DNA of 64,000 bases, taken from positions 62,001 through 126,000 of the forward strand of contig NZ_JBFAKK010000014.1 of NCBI RefSeq assembly GCF_040655735.1, written 5' to 3'. The notes under the pieces were generated by a model. It saw only the letters and a list, made by a program, of their open reading frames with translations, was not told the DNA's origin and made no database searches. Source of the DNA: Phytomonospora sp040655735 (GTDB lineage: Bacteria; Actinomycetota; Actinomycetes; Mycobacteriales; Micromonosporaceae). Position numbers and translations under genes: made by a program. Below are positions 33,512 to 42,351 of the stretch, piece after piece; the stretch's first letter is position 1, and every line of letters begins with the position of its first letter.

Positions 33512-36421
33512 GTGGCGATGCGCAACCCGCTGCCGCGCATGAACCGACGAGGCCGCTATGTCCTCATCCTGCTCGTCGGTCTCATCGCGCTGCTGACGGC
33601 CACCGGCTGGATGGTGGGCATCTGGACGGACTATCTGTGGTACGACGAAGTCAATTTCACCGAGGTCTTCAGCACGACGCTGCGCACCCGCGCGCTGCTG
33701 TTCGTGATGTTCGGCGGGTTGATGGCGCTGTGGGTCGCGCTCAACCTGTTCCTCGCCTACCGCTTCCGGCCGTCGGCGGCGATGCTGACCTCACCCGACC
33801 AGCAGGTCCTCGACCGGTACCGCCGGGCGATCAGCCCGCGCCTGAAGCTGTGGGCGGCGCTGGTCTCCGGTGTCGTCGGCCTGTTCACCGGCCTGGCCGC
33901 GCAGGACCAGTGGCAGCAGTGGCTGCTGTTCACCAACTCGCAGACGGTGGGGGAGGTCGATCCGCAGTTCCAGATCGACATCGGCTTCTACCTCTTCGAG
34001 TACCCGTTCTGGACCTACATGCTCAGCGTCGGGTTCACCGCGACGATCATCGCGCTCATCGGCGCGCTGGGCGCCCACTACCTGTACGGCGCGATCCGGC
34101 TGTCGGGCCGCGGTGAGCGGATCTCGACCGCCGCGCGGGTGCACATCTCCTCGCTGATCGCGCTGTTCGTGCTGCTCAAGGCGGTCGCGTACTGGTTCGA
34201 CCGCTACGGCCTGGTCATCGCCGAGAACAGCGTCACAAAGCTGACCGGTGGCGGCTACGCCGAGATGAACGCCCTGCTGTTCGCCAAGGAGATCCTCATC
34301 TTCGTGGCGATCATCGGCGCCATCGCGGTGGTGATCTTCTCCAACGGCTTCGGCAAGACGATGCTGTGGCCGGCCTGCGCGATCGGTCTCGTGGTCGTCT
34401 CGGCCATCGCGATCGGCGGGATCTACCCCGCCGCGGTCAAGTCGATCACCGTCCAGCCGAACGTGCCCGGCAAGGAGGGCCCGTACACGCAGTGGTCCAT
34501 CGACGCCACGCGCGCGGCCTACGGCATGACCGACGTGACCCCGATCGACGCGCAGCTCAGCGCCAACGGCGACGCCAAGGCCATCAACAGCGACGAGTTC
34601 TCGGTGCCCAACATCCGGCTGCTCGACCCGAGCATCGTGTCGGACACCTTCAGTCAGAAGCAGCAGGCCCGCGGTTTCCACGGCTTCTCCGACAAGCTCG
34701 ACGTCGACCGCTACATGGTCGACGGCAAGCTCCAGGACTTCGTGGTCGGCGTCCGCGAGCTCAACCCGGAGAAGTACTCCGAGACGCAGAGCGACTGGAC
34801 CGTGCGGCACACGCAGTACACGCACGGGTACGGCTTCGTCGCGGCCCCGGCCAACCAGATCTGCGGCGACGGCGAGCCCTACTTCGTGTCGGGCTTCCTC
34901 AACGTCCCCGCGGAGGGCCAGGACGCCACGAGCTGCCGTTCGGCGACCGACCTGATCCCCACCGACCGGCCGCAGATCTACTACGGCGAGCTGATGACCG
35001 ACTACGCGGTCGTCGGGGTGCCCGACGGCGCCGCGCCGAAGGAGTACGACCACCCGACCGGCGACGCCGACGTGCTGACGACCTACGAGGGCTCCGGCGG
35101 CGTCGAGATGTCGTCGATGTGGAACCGGATGCTCTACGCGTGGGAGTTCCGGGAGACGAAGTTCCTGCTGTCGGACGCGTTCAACGAGAACTCGAAGCTT
35201 CTCTACAACCGCAACCCGCGCGATCGCGTCGAGAACGTCGCGCCGTTCCTGACCGTCGACGGCGACCCCTACCCGGCGGTCGTGGACGGCAAGATCGTGT
35301 GGATCCTCGACGGTTACACGACCTCGTCGACCTATCCGTACTCGGAGAAGGTCAACCTGTCCGACGCCAGCACCGACACCCTCACCGGCTCGGGCACGAC
35401 CCAGCAGGAGGGGCGCGACGTCAACTACGTGCGCAACTCGGTGAAGGCCACCGTGGACGCCTACGACGGCAGCGTCAACCTCTACACCTTCGACGAGTCG
35501 GACCCGGTGCTGAAGGCCTGGAACGCGGCCTACGGCGGGATCGTCAAGCCGAAGGCGGAGATCCCGGCGAGCCTGGCGGCGCACTTCCGCTACCCCGAGG
35601 ACCTGTTCAAGATCCAGCGGGACCTGCTCCAGCGCTTCCACGTCACCGACGCCCAGGTCTTCATCCAGGGCAGCGACGCGTGGGAGACCCCGGTCGACCC
35701 GGCCAAGCCCACCGAGGGCAAGCAGCCGCCGTACTACGTGGTGGCGAACTACCCGGGCCAGACCGGGCCGCAGTTCCAGCTGACGTCGACGATGACGCCG
35801 GTGTCGCGGGCGAACGTGACCTCGGCGCTGCTGTCGGCGTACTACGACGAGTCCGGGCAACCGAAGCTCAGCGTGTACCAGGTGAGCGGTGACAGCCTTT
35901 CCTCGGCGCTTCAGACACATCAGAACCTGACGTCACTGGACACGGTGGTGCAGGACCTGCGGCTGTTCGAGACGGAGAAGACCAACGTCGAGTACGGCAA
36001 CATGCTCGCGCTGCCGGTGGGCAACGGCGTGCTCTACGTCGAGCCGCTGTACCTGCGAAGGCAGGGGACGGGCGCGGGGACGACGCTGCCGCAGATGCGG
36101 AAGGTGCTGGTCTCCTACGGCCCGTTCAACGCCTACGCCGACACACTGCCGGAGGCGTTGAAGTCGATCGTCGAGCAGTACACCGGGCAGGCCCCGCCGC
36201 CGGATCCGTCCGATCCGGGCACGGAGCCGCCGCCGTCCGATCCGGGTACGACCGATCCGGCCGTGACGGCCGCGGTGGTCAAGATGAACCAGGCCATCAC
36301 GGACTTGAAGGCGGCCCAGACGGCCGGCGACTTCGAGGCCTACGGCGCGGCCCTGGCGGCGCTGGACGCGGCGATCAAGGAGTACGACGCGGCGGTCGCG
36401 GCCGCGGCGACGGGCCGTTAG
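33512..36421 (+). CDS. UPF0182 membrane protein (Rv3193c-like)
   Basis: A 969-residue protein with about seven membrane helices in the first 310 residues, the conserved DYLWYDEVNFTEVF motif after helix 1, and a large extracellular domain (residues about 320-885) with WNRMLYAWEFRE and VERVAPFL-like UPF0182 blocks (VENVAPFLTVDGDPY here). The C-terminal part is a Pro/Asp linker plus an Ala-rich helix. The function is unknown; the family is conserved across actinobacteria. GTG 33512 has GAGGAG upstream. Confidence 0.95.
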   Translation: MAMRNPLPRMNRRGRYVLILLVGLIALLTATGWMVGIWTDYLWYDEVNFTEVFSTTLRTRALLFVMFGGLMALWVALNLFLAYRFRPSAAMLTSPDQQVLDRYRRAISPRLKLWAALVSGVVGLFTGLAAQDQWQQWLLFTNSQTVGEVDPQFQIDIGFYLFEYPFWTYMLSVGFTATIIALIGALGAHYLYGAIRLSGRGERISTAARVHISSLIALFVLLKAVAYWFDRYGLVIAENSVTKLTGGGYAEMNALLFAKEILIFVAIIGAIAVVIFSNGFGKTMLWPACAIGLVVVSAIAIGGIYPAAVKSITVQPNVPGKEGPYTQWSIDATRAAYGMTDVTPIDAQLSANGDAKAINSDEFSVPNIRLLDPSIVSDTFSQKQQARGFHGFSDKLDVDRYMVDGKLQDFVVGVRELNPEKYSETQSDWTVRHTQYTHGYGFVAAPANQICGDGEPYFVSGFLNVPAEGQDATSCRSATDLIPTDRPQIYYGELMTDYAVVGVPDGAAPKEYDHPTGDADVLTTYEGSGGVEMSSMWNRMLYAWEFRETKFLLSDAFNENSKLLYNRNPRDRVENVAPFLTVDGDPYPAVVDGKIVWILDGYTTSSTYPYSEKVNLSDASTDTLTGSGTTQQEGRDVNYVRNSVKATVDAYDGSVNLYTFDESDPVLKAWNAAYGGIVKPKAEIPASLAAHFRYPEDLFKIQRDLLQRFHVTDAQVFIQGSDAWETPVDPAKPTEGKQPPYYVVANYPGQTGPQFQLTSTMTPVSRANVTSALLSAYYDESGQPKLSVYQVSGDSLSSALQTHQNLTSLDTVVQDLRLFETEKTNVEYGNMLALPVGNGVLYVEPLYLRRQGTGAGTTLPQMRKVLVSYGPFNAYADTLPEALKSIVEQYTGQAPPPDPSDPGTEPPPSDPGTTDPAVTAAVVKMNQAITDLKAAQTAGDFEAYGAALAALDAAIKEYDAAVAAAATGR

Positions 36422-36597
36422 CGGCCCGGACGGAGGCGATGGGAAGGCGGCGGGCTTCGGCTCGCCGCCTTTCTCGTGACGGATGCCACGGCGGCGCCGA
36501 CCAGAGGTGGACGGCCCCGGCCCGCCCGGCGGCGTGATCGACGATTCGGTGCGTCCGCACTCGCGGGCGCACCGCCCTTGGCAATAGGCTGTGCGGC

Positions 36598-37221
36598 ATG
36601 TCGAACCTGCCCGACCCCATCGACCGGCGCGACCTGCGCGCGTCGGACAGCGACCGCGAGCGGATCGCCCTCCTGCTGCGCGAGGCGGCGGGGGAGGGGC
36701 GGCTGAGCCTTCCCGAGCTCGACGAGCGGCTCGCGAGGCTCTACGAGGCCCGCACCTACGCCGAACTCCAGCCCCTGATCGCCGACCTGCCCTACGAGGA
36801 GCTGTCGACGCGTGCCCGGCAGCGCGCCTTCGACGAGATCGCCGTCGGCGGTACGCCGAAGATGGCCGTCGCCTTCATGAGCGGCTTCCAGAAGCGCGGG
36901 TCGTGGTCGGTGGGCTCGTCGTTCACGGCGATCACGTTCATGGGCGGCGGTGAGCTCGACCTGCGCGACGCGCGCCTGATCGAGGGCGAGGTGACCATCC
37001 GCGTGTACGCCTGCATGGGCGGCGTGAAGGTGATCGTGCCCCCGGATGCTGACGTGCACGTCAACGGCATGGCGGTGATGGGCGGCTTCGGGCACAACAC
37101 CGAGGGCAGGCCCGGTCGCGGACCGCGCATCAACATCACCGGCTTCGCGCTCATGGGCGGCGTCGACATCCGCCGCAAGGAGCGCAAGGGCACCGGACAG
37201 GGGCCTAAGCCCACGTCGTGA
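36598..37221 (+). CDS. DUF1707 protein with LiaF-like C-terminal domain
   Basis: A 207-residue protein. DUF1707 covers residues about 10-65 (DLRASDSDRERIALLLREA ... RLSLPELDERLARLYEARTYAEL), a short-helix domain seen in bacterial envelope-stress proteins. The C-terminal domain has repeated GG-containing strands (ITFMGGGELDLRDA, ACMGGVKVIVPPDADV, ALMGGVDIRRK) as in the LiaF/DUF2154 fold. It is predicted soluble or peripheral. Starts at ATG 36598. Confidence 0.88.
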   Translation: MSNLPDPIDRRDLRASDSDRERIALLLREAAGEGRLSLPELDERLARLYEARTYAELQPLIADLPYEELSTRARQRAFDEIAVGGTPKMAVAFMSGFQKRGSWSVGSSFTAITFMGGGELDLRDARLIEGEVTIRVYACMGGVKVIVPPDADVHVNGMAVMGGFGHNTEGRPGRGPRINITGFALMGGVDIRRKERKGTGQGPKPTS

Positions 37222-37302
37222 CGGGTGCTGTACCCAGCGTCGAAAGGCCGCGACGATCTTAACGTGGGACGAGCAGTCCTCGATCCCACGAAAGGTCCGC
37301 CG

Positions 37303-37428
37303 ATGTCCCTCCCGTCCGGTTCGCCGAGCGCCCGTTCCCTGTGGCCGCTGATCATCGCCGTCCTGGCCATCCTCATCGTCGGCGCGGCCGTCACCGGGGT
37401 CGTATGGACCCTGGCCGGCCTCGGGTAG
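37303..37428 (+). CDS. Small single-helix membrane protein
   Basis: A 41-residue protein starting at ATG 37303, with AAAGG seven bases upstream. It has a Ser/Pro-rich N-terminus and one hydrophobic helix (PLIIAVLAILIVGAAVTGVVW). It lies 81 bases after the DUF1707 gene in the same direction and may share its transcript. No family is recognised, but the ribosome site and the helix make it plausible. Confidence 0.5.
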   Translation: MSLPSGSPSARSLWPLIIAVLAILIVGAAVTGVVWTLAGLG

Positions 37429-37500
37429 TGGGCGGCGTACGCTCCGACGGTGATCTCCACGCTCCCCTCGTGCCATATGCGGTGCGGCGGATGCGTGATC

Positions 37501-37528
37501 TCCTATCTTGCCAATAGGATTAGTAGGA
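37501..37528 (+). promoter_or_regulatory. TCCTAT-N7-ATAGGA operator candidate
   Basis: Perfect 6-base arms (37501-37506, 37514-37519) plus a following TAGTAGGA (37521-37528), AT-rich in a GC-rich context. It sits 17 bases before the start of the FAD/NAD(P)-binding gene. Confidence 0.4.
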
Positions 37529-37545
37529 CTTGAGGGGCGGTGGTC

Positions 37546-38874
37546 ATGCGTACAGTCCAGGTGGCCGTGATCGGCGGAGGCGCCGGCGGCGTGCTCACGG
37601 TGGCGGCGCTGCTCGGCACCCCGGTGCACGAGGTCGTGCTGATCGACCCCGAACCCGGGCGCGGCCTGGCATACGGGCCGGCCGAGCCCTATCACCTGCT
37701 CAACTCCCCGGCCCGCTCGATGAGCGCCTACGAGGGCGAGCCGACCCACTTCCTTGAGTGGTGCCGGGGCATCGAGGCCTCGGCGGGGCCCGGCGACTTC
37801 ATGTCCCGCGCCCGCTACGGCGACTACCTCTCGGAGACCCTCGGCGTCGAGGAGGCCGCCTCGCTGGGGCGCCTGACGCTGCTGCGCGACCGCGCGGTGT
37901 CGGCGGTTCCGCACGCCGAGGCCGGCATGGTCGTGACGACCGCCGCCGGCGAGCGGGTGATCGCCTCGCACGTCGTCCTGGCCGTCGGGCAGGGGCGTGC
38001 GCGGCGTCTGGCCGTCATGGAGCCGGTGCGGCACGACCCCCGCTACGTCGAGGACCCGTGGGCGCCCGGAGCGCTCGACGGGATCGGCGCCGGCGAGCCC
38101 GTGCTGCTGATCGGCACCGGCCTGACCGCCATCGACGTCGCCTTCGGTCTCGCCGAGCGGGGCGTCGCCGGGCCGATCGTCGCCGTCTCCCGGCACGGTC
38201 TCCTTCCTCGCGAGCACACGCGGGGCGCGGCCGAGGCCGTCGGCGGACTGGTCGCCCCGGAGCCGACGCCGTCGCTGGCCGAACTGACCCGCCGGGTGCG
38301 GGCGCTGGCCGACTCGGTGCCCGACTGGCGTGCCGTCGTCGACCTGATGCGCCCCTCCGTCGACCGCTACTGGCGCGGGCTCAGCCCCGACGGCCGTGAG
38401 CGTTTCGTCCGACACCTCGCCCGATACTGGGAGATCCACCGGCACCGCATGGCTCCGGCCGTCGCCGACCGCGTCGAGCGCATGCGCGCCGCCGGGTCGC
38501 TGCGGATCGAGTCGGGTGCCGTCGAGTCCGCCGAGGTCGCCCCTGACGCGCTGTCGGTGCGGCTCAACGGAACCCGCCGCTTCGGCGCCGTCGTCAACTG
38601 CACCGGCCGCGACCGCCTCACCGCCTCCGGCGATCCGCTCATCACCCGGCTGCTCGCCGACGGCCTCGCCGCCCCAGGTCCCGCCGGGCAGGGCCTGGAC
38701 GTGGCGCCCGACGGTGCCGTCCTCGACGCCGCCGGCCGGCCGAACTCCGCACTGTGGACGGTCGGGCCGCCCCGGTACGGCCACCTGTGGGAGACCACGG
38801 CCGTGCCCGAGATCCGTTTGCAGGCACGGCAGTTGGCCGACCGGCTGGTCACGGGCGCGCCCCTAGGGGTCTGA
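37546..38874 (+). CDS. FAD/NAD(P)-binding protein
   Basis: A 442-residue protein. The N-terminal dinucleotide fold is VAVIGGGAGGVLTVAAL with VVLIDPEPGRGLAYG, followed by the conserved YHLLNSPARSMSA block. A second Rossmann motif (VLLIGTGLTAIDVAFGLAERG) and a C-terminal DGL-type flavin motif (LDVAPDGAVLDAAG) complete it. These proteins are putative monooxygenase or oxidoreductase enzymes of unknown substrate. ATG 37546 is preferred over GTG 37540 because GAGGGG lies 8 bases upstream. A palindrome upstream suggests specific control. Confidence 0.85.
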   Translation: MRTVQVAVIGGGAGGVLTVAALLGTPVHEVVLIDPEPGRGLAYGPAEPYHLLNSPARSMSAYEGEPTHFLEWCRGIEASAGPGDFMSRARYGDYLSETLGVEEAASLGRLTLLRDRAVSAVPHAEAGMVVTTAAGERVIASHVVLAVGQGRARRLAVMEPVRHDPRYVEDPWAPGALDGIGAGEPVLLIGTGLTAIDVAFGLAERGVAGPIVAVSRHGLLPREHTRGAAEAVGGLVAPEPTPSLAELTRRVRALADSVPDWRAVVDLMRPSVDRYWRGLSPDGRERFVRHLARYWEIHRHRMAPAVADRVERMRAAGSLRIESGAVESAEVAPDALSVRLNGTRRFGAVVNCTGRDRLTASGDPLITRLLADGLAAPGPAGQGLDVAPDGAVLDAAGRPNSALWTVGPPRYGHLWETTAVPEIRLQARQLADRLVTGAPLGV

Positions 38875-38877
38875 GCG

Positions 38878-39189
38878 GGGGATTCCCCGCAGTCCCTCGC
38901 CGCGCTGGCCGAGCACCCCACCGCCGCCGCCCTCGTGCTCTGGCTGCCCGGCCCGGCATTCCCGCTGTCGATGATCGCCCTCGGCCTGGCGCTGGCGATG
39001 ACCCGCAAGGCACCACTGTGGACGGCCGTCCTGCTGGCCGTCGCCGGTGCGGTGTTCCCGATCAGCCGGATTCCCAGGATCGAAGCCGTCGCCCACGTCG
39101 CCGACCTGCTGTTGCTGGGGCCCTCGGCCTTCCTCGGTGTCACGCTGATCCTCGCCGTGCTGAACGGTAGGAGATCGCCCGCGCGATGA
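38878..39189 (+). pseudogene. 5'-truncated membrane protein remnant
   Basis: The open frame begins right after an in-frame TGA that overlaps the stop of the preceding gene. It reads LAALAEHPTAAALVLWLPGP and two more membrane helices (ALGLALAMTRKAPLWTAVLL, LLLLGPSAFLGVTLILAVL) to 39189. Similar actinomycete proteins, as I recall them, have further helices before this point, so the N-terminal half seems lost. A GTG at 38935 could start an 84-residue product but has no ribosome site. Its last 50 bases overlap the convergent 39140-39544 gene. Confidence 0.45.
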
Positions 39190-39544
39190 AGGCGCAGAGC
39201 AGGAGAAGTGCCAGGGCGCCGGTCGTGTAGGGGTCGGAGGGACCGCCACCGAGATCGCGGTCGACGAGATGCGAGATCGCGTGCGTGACAGTCCCCACGG
39301 CCCCCGCGAACAGCCCGACCAGGAGGACGTCCGTCCACACCAGACACGCCAGCGACCCCGCCCCCACCGCCAGCTGGAACGCGCCGAGGTCGTGGAAGAG
39401 GTGGAGGTTGAAGGGCGGGAAGGTCGCGATCGTCGAGTAGAAGCTCGAAGGCCAGAAGTACGACCAGAACCCGCAGACGAGGAATTGCAGGCCGCCGATG
39501 GCCAGGACGACCTTGAGGACGATGTCGGCCTTGGTGTGCTTCAT
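39140..39544 (-). CDS. DUF4383-like membrane protein
   Basis: A 134-residue protein with four predicted membrane helices. It starts at ATG 39544 behind AGGAGA. The pattern (KVVLAIGGLQFLVCGFWSYF ... HDLGAFQLAVGAGSLACL ... TVTHAISHLVD) resembles small four-helix membrane proteins of actinobacteria such as DUF4383. The function is unknown. It is convergent with the truncated gene at 38878-39189. Confidence 0.7.
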   Translation of the reverse strand: MKHTKADIVLKVVLAIGGLQFLVCGFWSYFWPSSFYSTIATFPPFNLHLFHDLGAFQLAVGAGSLACLVWTDVLLVGLFAGAVGTVTHAISHLVDRDLGGGPSDPYTTGALALLLLCAFIARAISYRSARRGSA

Positions 39545-39681
39545 GGTGTCTCCTGGTTTCGCGGCGGCCGAACGGCGGCGGCGTGTGCGGTGTGGTGGCG
39601 CCGCCGAGGTCCGGCGACGTGCAGGAGACACCGCGAGCACGGCAGGTGTGACAGGGGGAGGTGGGGGTCACAGGCCCCCCG

Positions 39682-40038
39682 TCACACCAGCAACCCCGGC
39701 ACCACCGGCCCCGGCGAACCGTAGGCCGCCGCGAACTCGCCCAGCAGCCGCTCCAGCTCCCCGACCGGCTCACCGTGCTCGTCGACCCGCAGGCTCACCG
39801 CCACGTCGTCCCACCCCGCGTAGCCGAGCCCGTCGCCGACCACCAGCAGCGCCGAACTCCTCGACCCCCGCGCGTCCCCGCCCGCATCCGCGCCGGCCCA
39901 CAGCGCCGCCACCGCCCCAGCACCCGCCGACGCGGCGGGCACCATCACCCCGGCGCACACCTGCGGCCCGGCGACCGCGACGCCGAAAAGCCTGCCGTAC
40001 GAGGGATCGAAGTCGCGCGCCACGACGGAGAAGGTCAT
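39682..40038 (-). CDS. Short DUF1028-like protein
   Basis: A 118-residue protein starting MTFSVVARDFDPSYGRLFGVAVAGP, the N-terminal signature of DUF1028 (Ntn-hydrolase-like). The end (GELERLLGEFAAAYG) resembles the family's C-terminal helix. Normal members are about 200-300 residues, so the central part is missing here or the family is very divergent. It may be a reduced or decaying gene. Monocistronic on the minus strand. Confidence 0.55.
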   Translation of the reverse strand: MTFSVVARDFDPSYGRLFGVAVAGPQVCAGVMVPAASAGAGAVAALWAGADAGGDARGSRSSALLVVGDGLGYAGWDDVAVSLRVDEHGEPVGELERLLGEFAAAYGSPGPVVPGLLV

Positions 40039-40082
40039 GCCGGCAAGCTACGCCGCCACCACCCCACCCCGCAGCCCTCAAA

Positions 40083-40115
40083 GCGCCGGGACGCCCCGCC
40101 AGAGCGCCCCGGCGC
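40083..40115 (-). terminator. Hairpin terminator after the TolB-like gene
   Basis: GCGCCGGG (40083-40090) pairs with 40108-40115. On the minus strand the stem is followed by CTTTGAGG. It lies just past the stop at 40127. Confidence 0.55.
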
Positions 40116-40126
40116 CTCCACCCCGC

Positions 40127-41059
40127 CTACCCGATCCCCGCCGGCGACGCCCCCGCGAACAACACCCGAGGCGCACCGGACCCGTCGGCGGGCACCGAGA
40201 ACACCGTCGGCCGCCCGTCATGCGGCTTCACATAACCGATCTCGCCGTCGGGCAGCCAGGCCGGCTGGTCGTCGACGTGGCCGGTCTCGGCCAGCGCCAC
40301 ATCGGCGCCCGAGACCAGATCCAGCACGTGCAACCGCCAGCGCTCGCCCGTCCGCCGCTTGTAGGCGATCCGCGTCCCGTCCGGCGACAGTGAGGGGCAC
40401 TCGACGTTCTCCCGCACCGCCGTCAGCGTCCGCGCGGCCATGTCCCCGCGCATCAGCCGGGTGCGGCCGCCGGTCGACATGGTCGCGTAGAAGGTCAGGT
40501 CGTCGGCGGCGAAGGTGATGCCCCAGTAGTTGACATCAGCCGCCTCCACGACCTGTCCATCCACATAGGACGTGTAGTCCTCCAGCGAGCCGTGGTGCTC
40601 GCCGGTGCGGAGGTCGTAGATGCCCGCCGTGGTGGAGAAGCGTCCGTCGGCCATGTACGAGTCGCCTTCGCGGAACACCGTCCAGGCCACCAGACTCCCC
40701 GACGGCGAGACCCGCGTCCGGCTCGGCGTTCCCCAGATCGGCAGCCGCAGCCGCTCGCGCGACTTCGCGTCGTAGACCACCAGCTCCGACGAGAACGCCG
40801 GCCCGAGCCCGTACAGGCACGACAGCGTCCCACCTGCGACATAGGACCGCCGGCACAGCGGGCCGGTCGCGTCCGAACCCGTCTGCCGGGTCAGCCCGTC
40901 ATCCGAGACGTAGACGATCGACCCCGCCCGGGCGAGGTCCAGCGGCGCACCGCCGGCGGCCGTCCCCGCCGAGGCGCCGCGCCAGACCACGTACGCCGCA
41001 CCCAGGGCCAGCACCAGCGCGATCGCACAGACTCCGTTGACGATCCGGCGACGGCTCAC
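40127..41059 (-). CDS. Membrane-anchored beta-propeller (TolB/WD40-like) protein
   Basis: A 310-residue protein with one N-terminal membrane helix (VNGVCAIALVLALGAAYVVW) and an exported domain with TolB-type propeller repeats (SRTRVSPSGSLVAWTVF, CPSLSPDGTRIAYKRR, QPAWLPDGEIGYVK). Two Cys (LCRRS, LSCLYG) may be disulfide-bonded. Its GTG overlaps the MFS stop by GTGA, so it is the last gene of a three-gene operon with the MFS transporter and the metallophosphoesterase. The role of the propeller is unknown. Confidence 0.8.
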   Translation of the reverse strand: MSRRRIVNGVCAIALVLALGAAYVVWRGASAGTAAGGAPLDLARAGSIVYVSDDGLTRQTGSDATGPLCRRSYVAGGTLSCLYGLGPAFSSELVVYDAKSRERLRLPIWGTPSRTRVSPSGSLVAWTVFREGDSYMADGRFSTTAGIYDLRTGEHHGSLEDYTSYVDGQVVEAADVNYWGITFAADDLTFYATMSTGGRTRLMRGDMAARTLTAVRENVECPSLSPDGTRIAYKRRTGERWRLHVLDLVSGADVALAETGHVDDQPAWLPDGEIGYVKPHDGRPTVFSVPADGSGAPRVLFAGASPAGIG

Positions 41060-42291
41060 GCGGCACCTCCACGACTCTCGGTCCACATCCCGGCCGTGAC
41101 GGCGATCGAGAGGGCCACCGCGGCGACGGCGAAGGCCGTCCCCAGCGAGACCGTCTGCGCGAGCACGCCGAACGCGATCGCCCCGGCCGCCCGCGCCAGC
41201 GCCTGGGTGGTCTGCACGACGGCCATGCCGGTCGAGCGGATCCGTTCGGGCAGCAGCGATCCGGCGTGCGCCATCAGCACACCGTCGGCGGCGGCGTAGA
41301 ACAGCCCGTGCAGCAGCAGGACCGCGACCGCGAAGCCCCACCCGCGCGCGCCGCCCGCCAGCAGCAGGTACCCGCCGACCAGCAGGACGTGCCCGGTGAG
41401 GAACACCCGCATCCGCCCGACGCGGTCGGCGAGCCGCCCGACCGGCGTCGCGGCGAGCATGAAGGTCAGCGCCGAAGCCAGCGGCAGCAGGGGAAGCGCG
41501 GCCGGCGGCAGCCCGAGGCGCTGCTGCACGGCCAGGTACAGGAACATGTCGCCGACGGTCGCCAGCCCGAGAACGCCGGTGAGCGACCAGATCCGGCGCA
41601 CCGCCGGCGCCGTGACCGCCGCGAACGCCTCGCGCAGCGCGGTCCGCCGCGAACGGTCGGCCGGCACCGGTTCCCGAACGAAGAAGACCAACGCGAGCAC
41701 GCCCACCAGGGCGATGCAGAAGCTGCCGACGAAGACCACGTCGTAACCCTCGGCCACAGTGGACAGCAGCCCGAACGCGAGAAGCGGCCCGAGCAGGGCA
41801 CCGGCCGTGTCGAGGGTCCGGTGGACCCCGAAGGCGCGGCCCAGCGCCTCCGGAGGGGTCGCCCCGGCGATCATCGCGTCGCGCGGAGCGGTGCGCAGGC
41901 CCTTGCCGAGCCGGTCGACGCCGACCATGACGCCGATCCCGGCCATCGACGCTCCGGCCAGCGGGAAGCCGAGCTTCGTCATCGCCGAGAGGCCGTAACC
42001 GGCCCCGGCCACCAGTTTGGGTCGCCCGAGCCGGTCGGCGGCGTACCCGCCGCCGAGCCGCAGCAGCGCCGACGCGCCGGTGTACAGCCCGTCGAGCATC
42101 CCCAGCTGGAGATAGCCCAGCCCGAGGCCGTACATCAGATACATCGGCAGGATCGCGGTGACCATCTCCGCCGACATGTCGGTGAGCAGGCTGACCACGC
42201 CGAGCGCCACGACGGTGCCGGAGACCTTCGCCGCGCCCCCGGGGGGAGTGGTCCGCCCGGCCTGGGCCGAGCGGGTGGCGGACAGGTACAT
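41056..42291 (-). CDS. MFS transporter
   Basis: A 411-residue protein with 12 predicted membrane helices. The MFS signature between helices 2 and 3 appears as GGYAADRLGRPK, with RTAPRDAMIA in the region following helix 4 and GRLADRVGRMR in the matching place of the second half. It resembles YfcJ/Bcr-type drug or metabolite exporters. It starts at ATG 42291, 60 bases after the metallophosphoesterase stop, and overlaps the propeller gene. The substrate is unknown. Confidence 0.88.
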   Translation of the reverse strand: MYLSATRSAQAGRTTPPGGAAKVSGTVVALGVVSLLTDMSAEMVTAILPMYLMYGLGLGYLQLGMLDGLYTGASALLRLGGGYAADRLGRPKLVAGAGYGLSAMTKLGFPLAGASMAGIGVMVGVDRLGKGLRTAPRDAMIAGATPPEALGRAFGVHRTLDTAGALLGPLLAFGLLSTVAEGYDVVFVGSFCIALVGVLALVFFVREPVPADRSRRTALREAFAAVTAPAVRRIWSLTGVLGLATVGDMFLYLAVQQRLGLPPAALPLLPLASALTFMLAATPVGRLADRVGRMRVFLTGHVLLVGGYLLLAGGARGWGFAVAVLLLHGLFYAAADGVLMAHAGSLLPERIRSTGMAVVQTTQALARAAGAIAFGVLAQTVSLGTAFAVAAVALSIAVTAGMWTESRGGAA

Positions 42292-42351
42292 GCCGAACCT
42301 CCTTGGAAGAGGACCGGCCGCCGCGATGCGAGCGGCGGCCGGTCATCGGCG

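Noticed and set aside
33791..35920. 709-codon minus-strand frame opposite UPF0182
   Set aside because: Antisense shadow of a well-supported family member.
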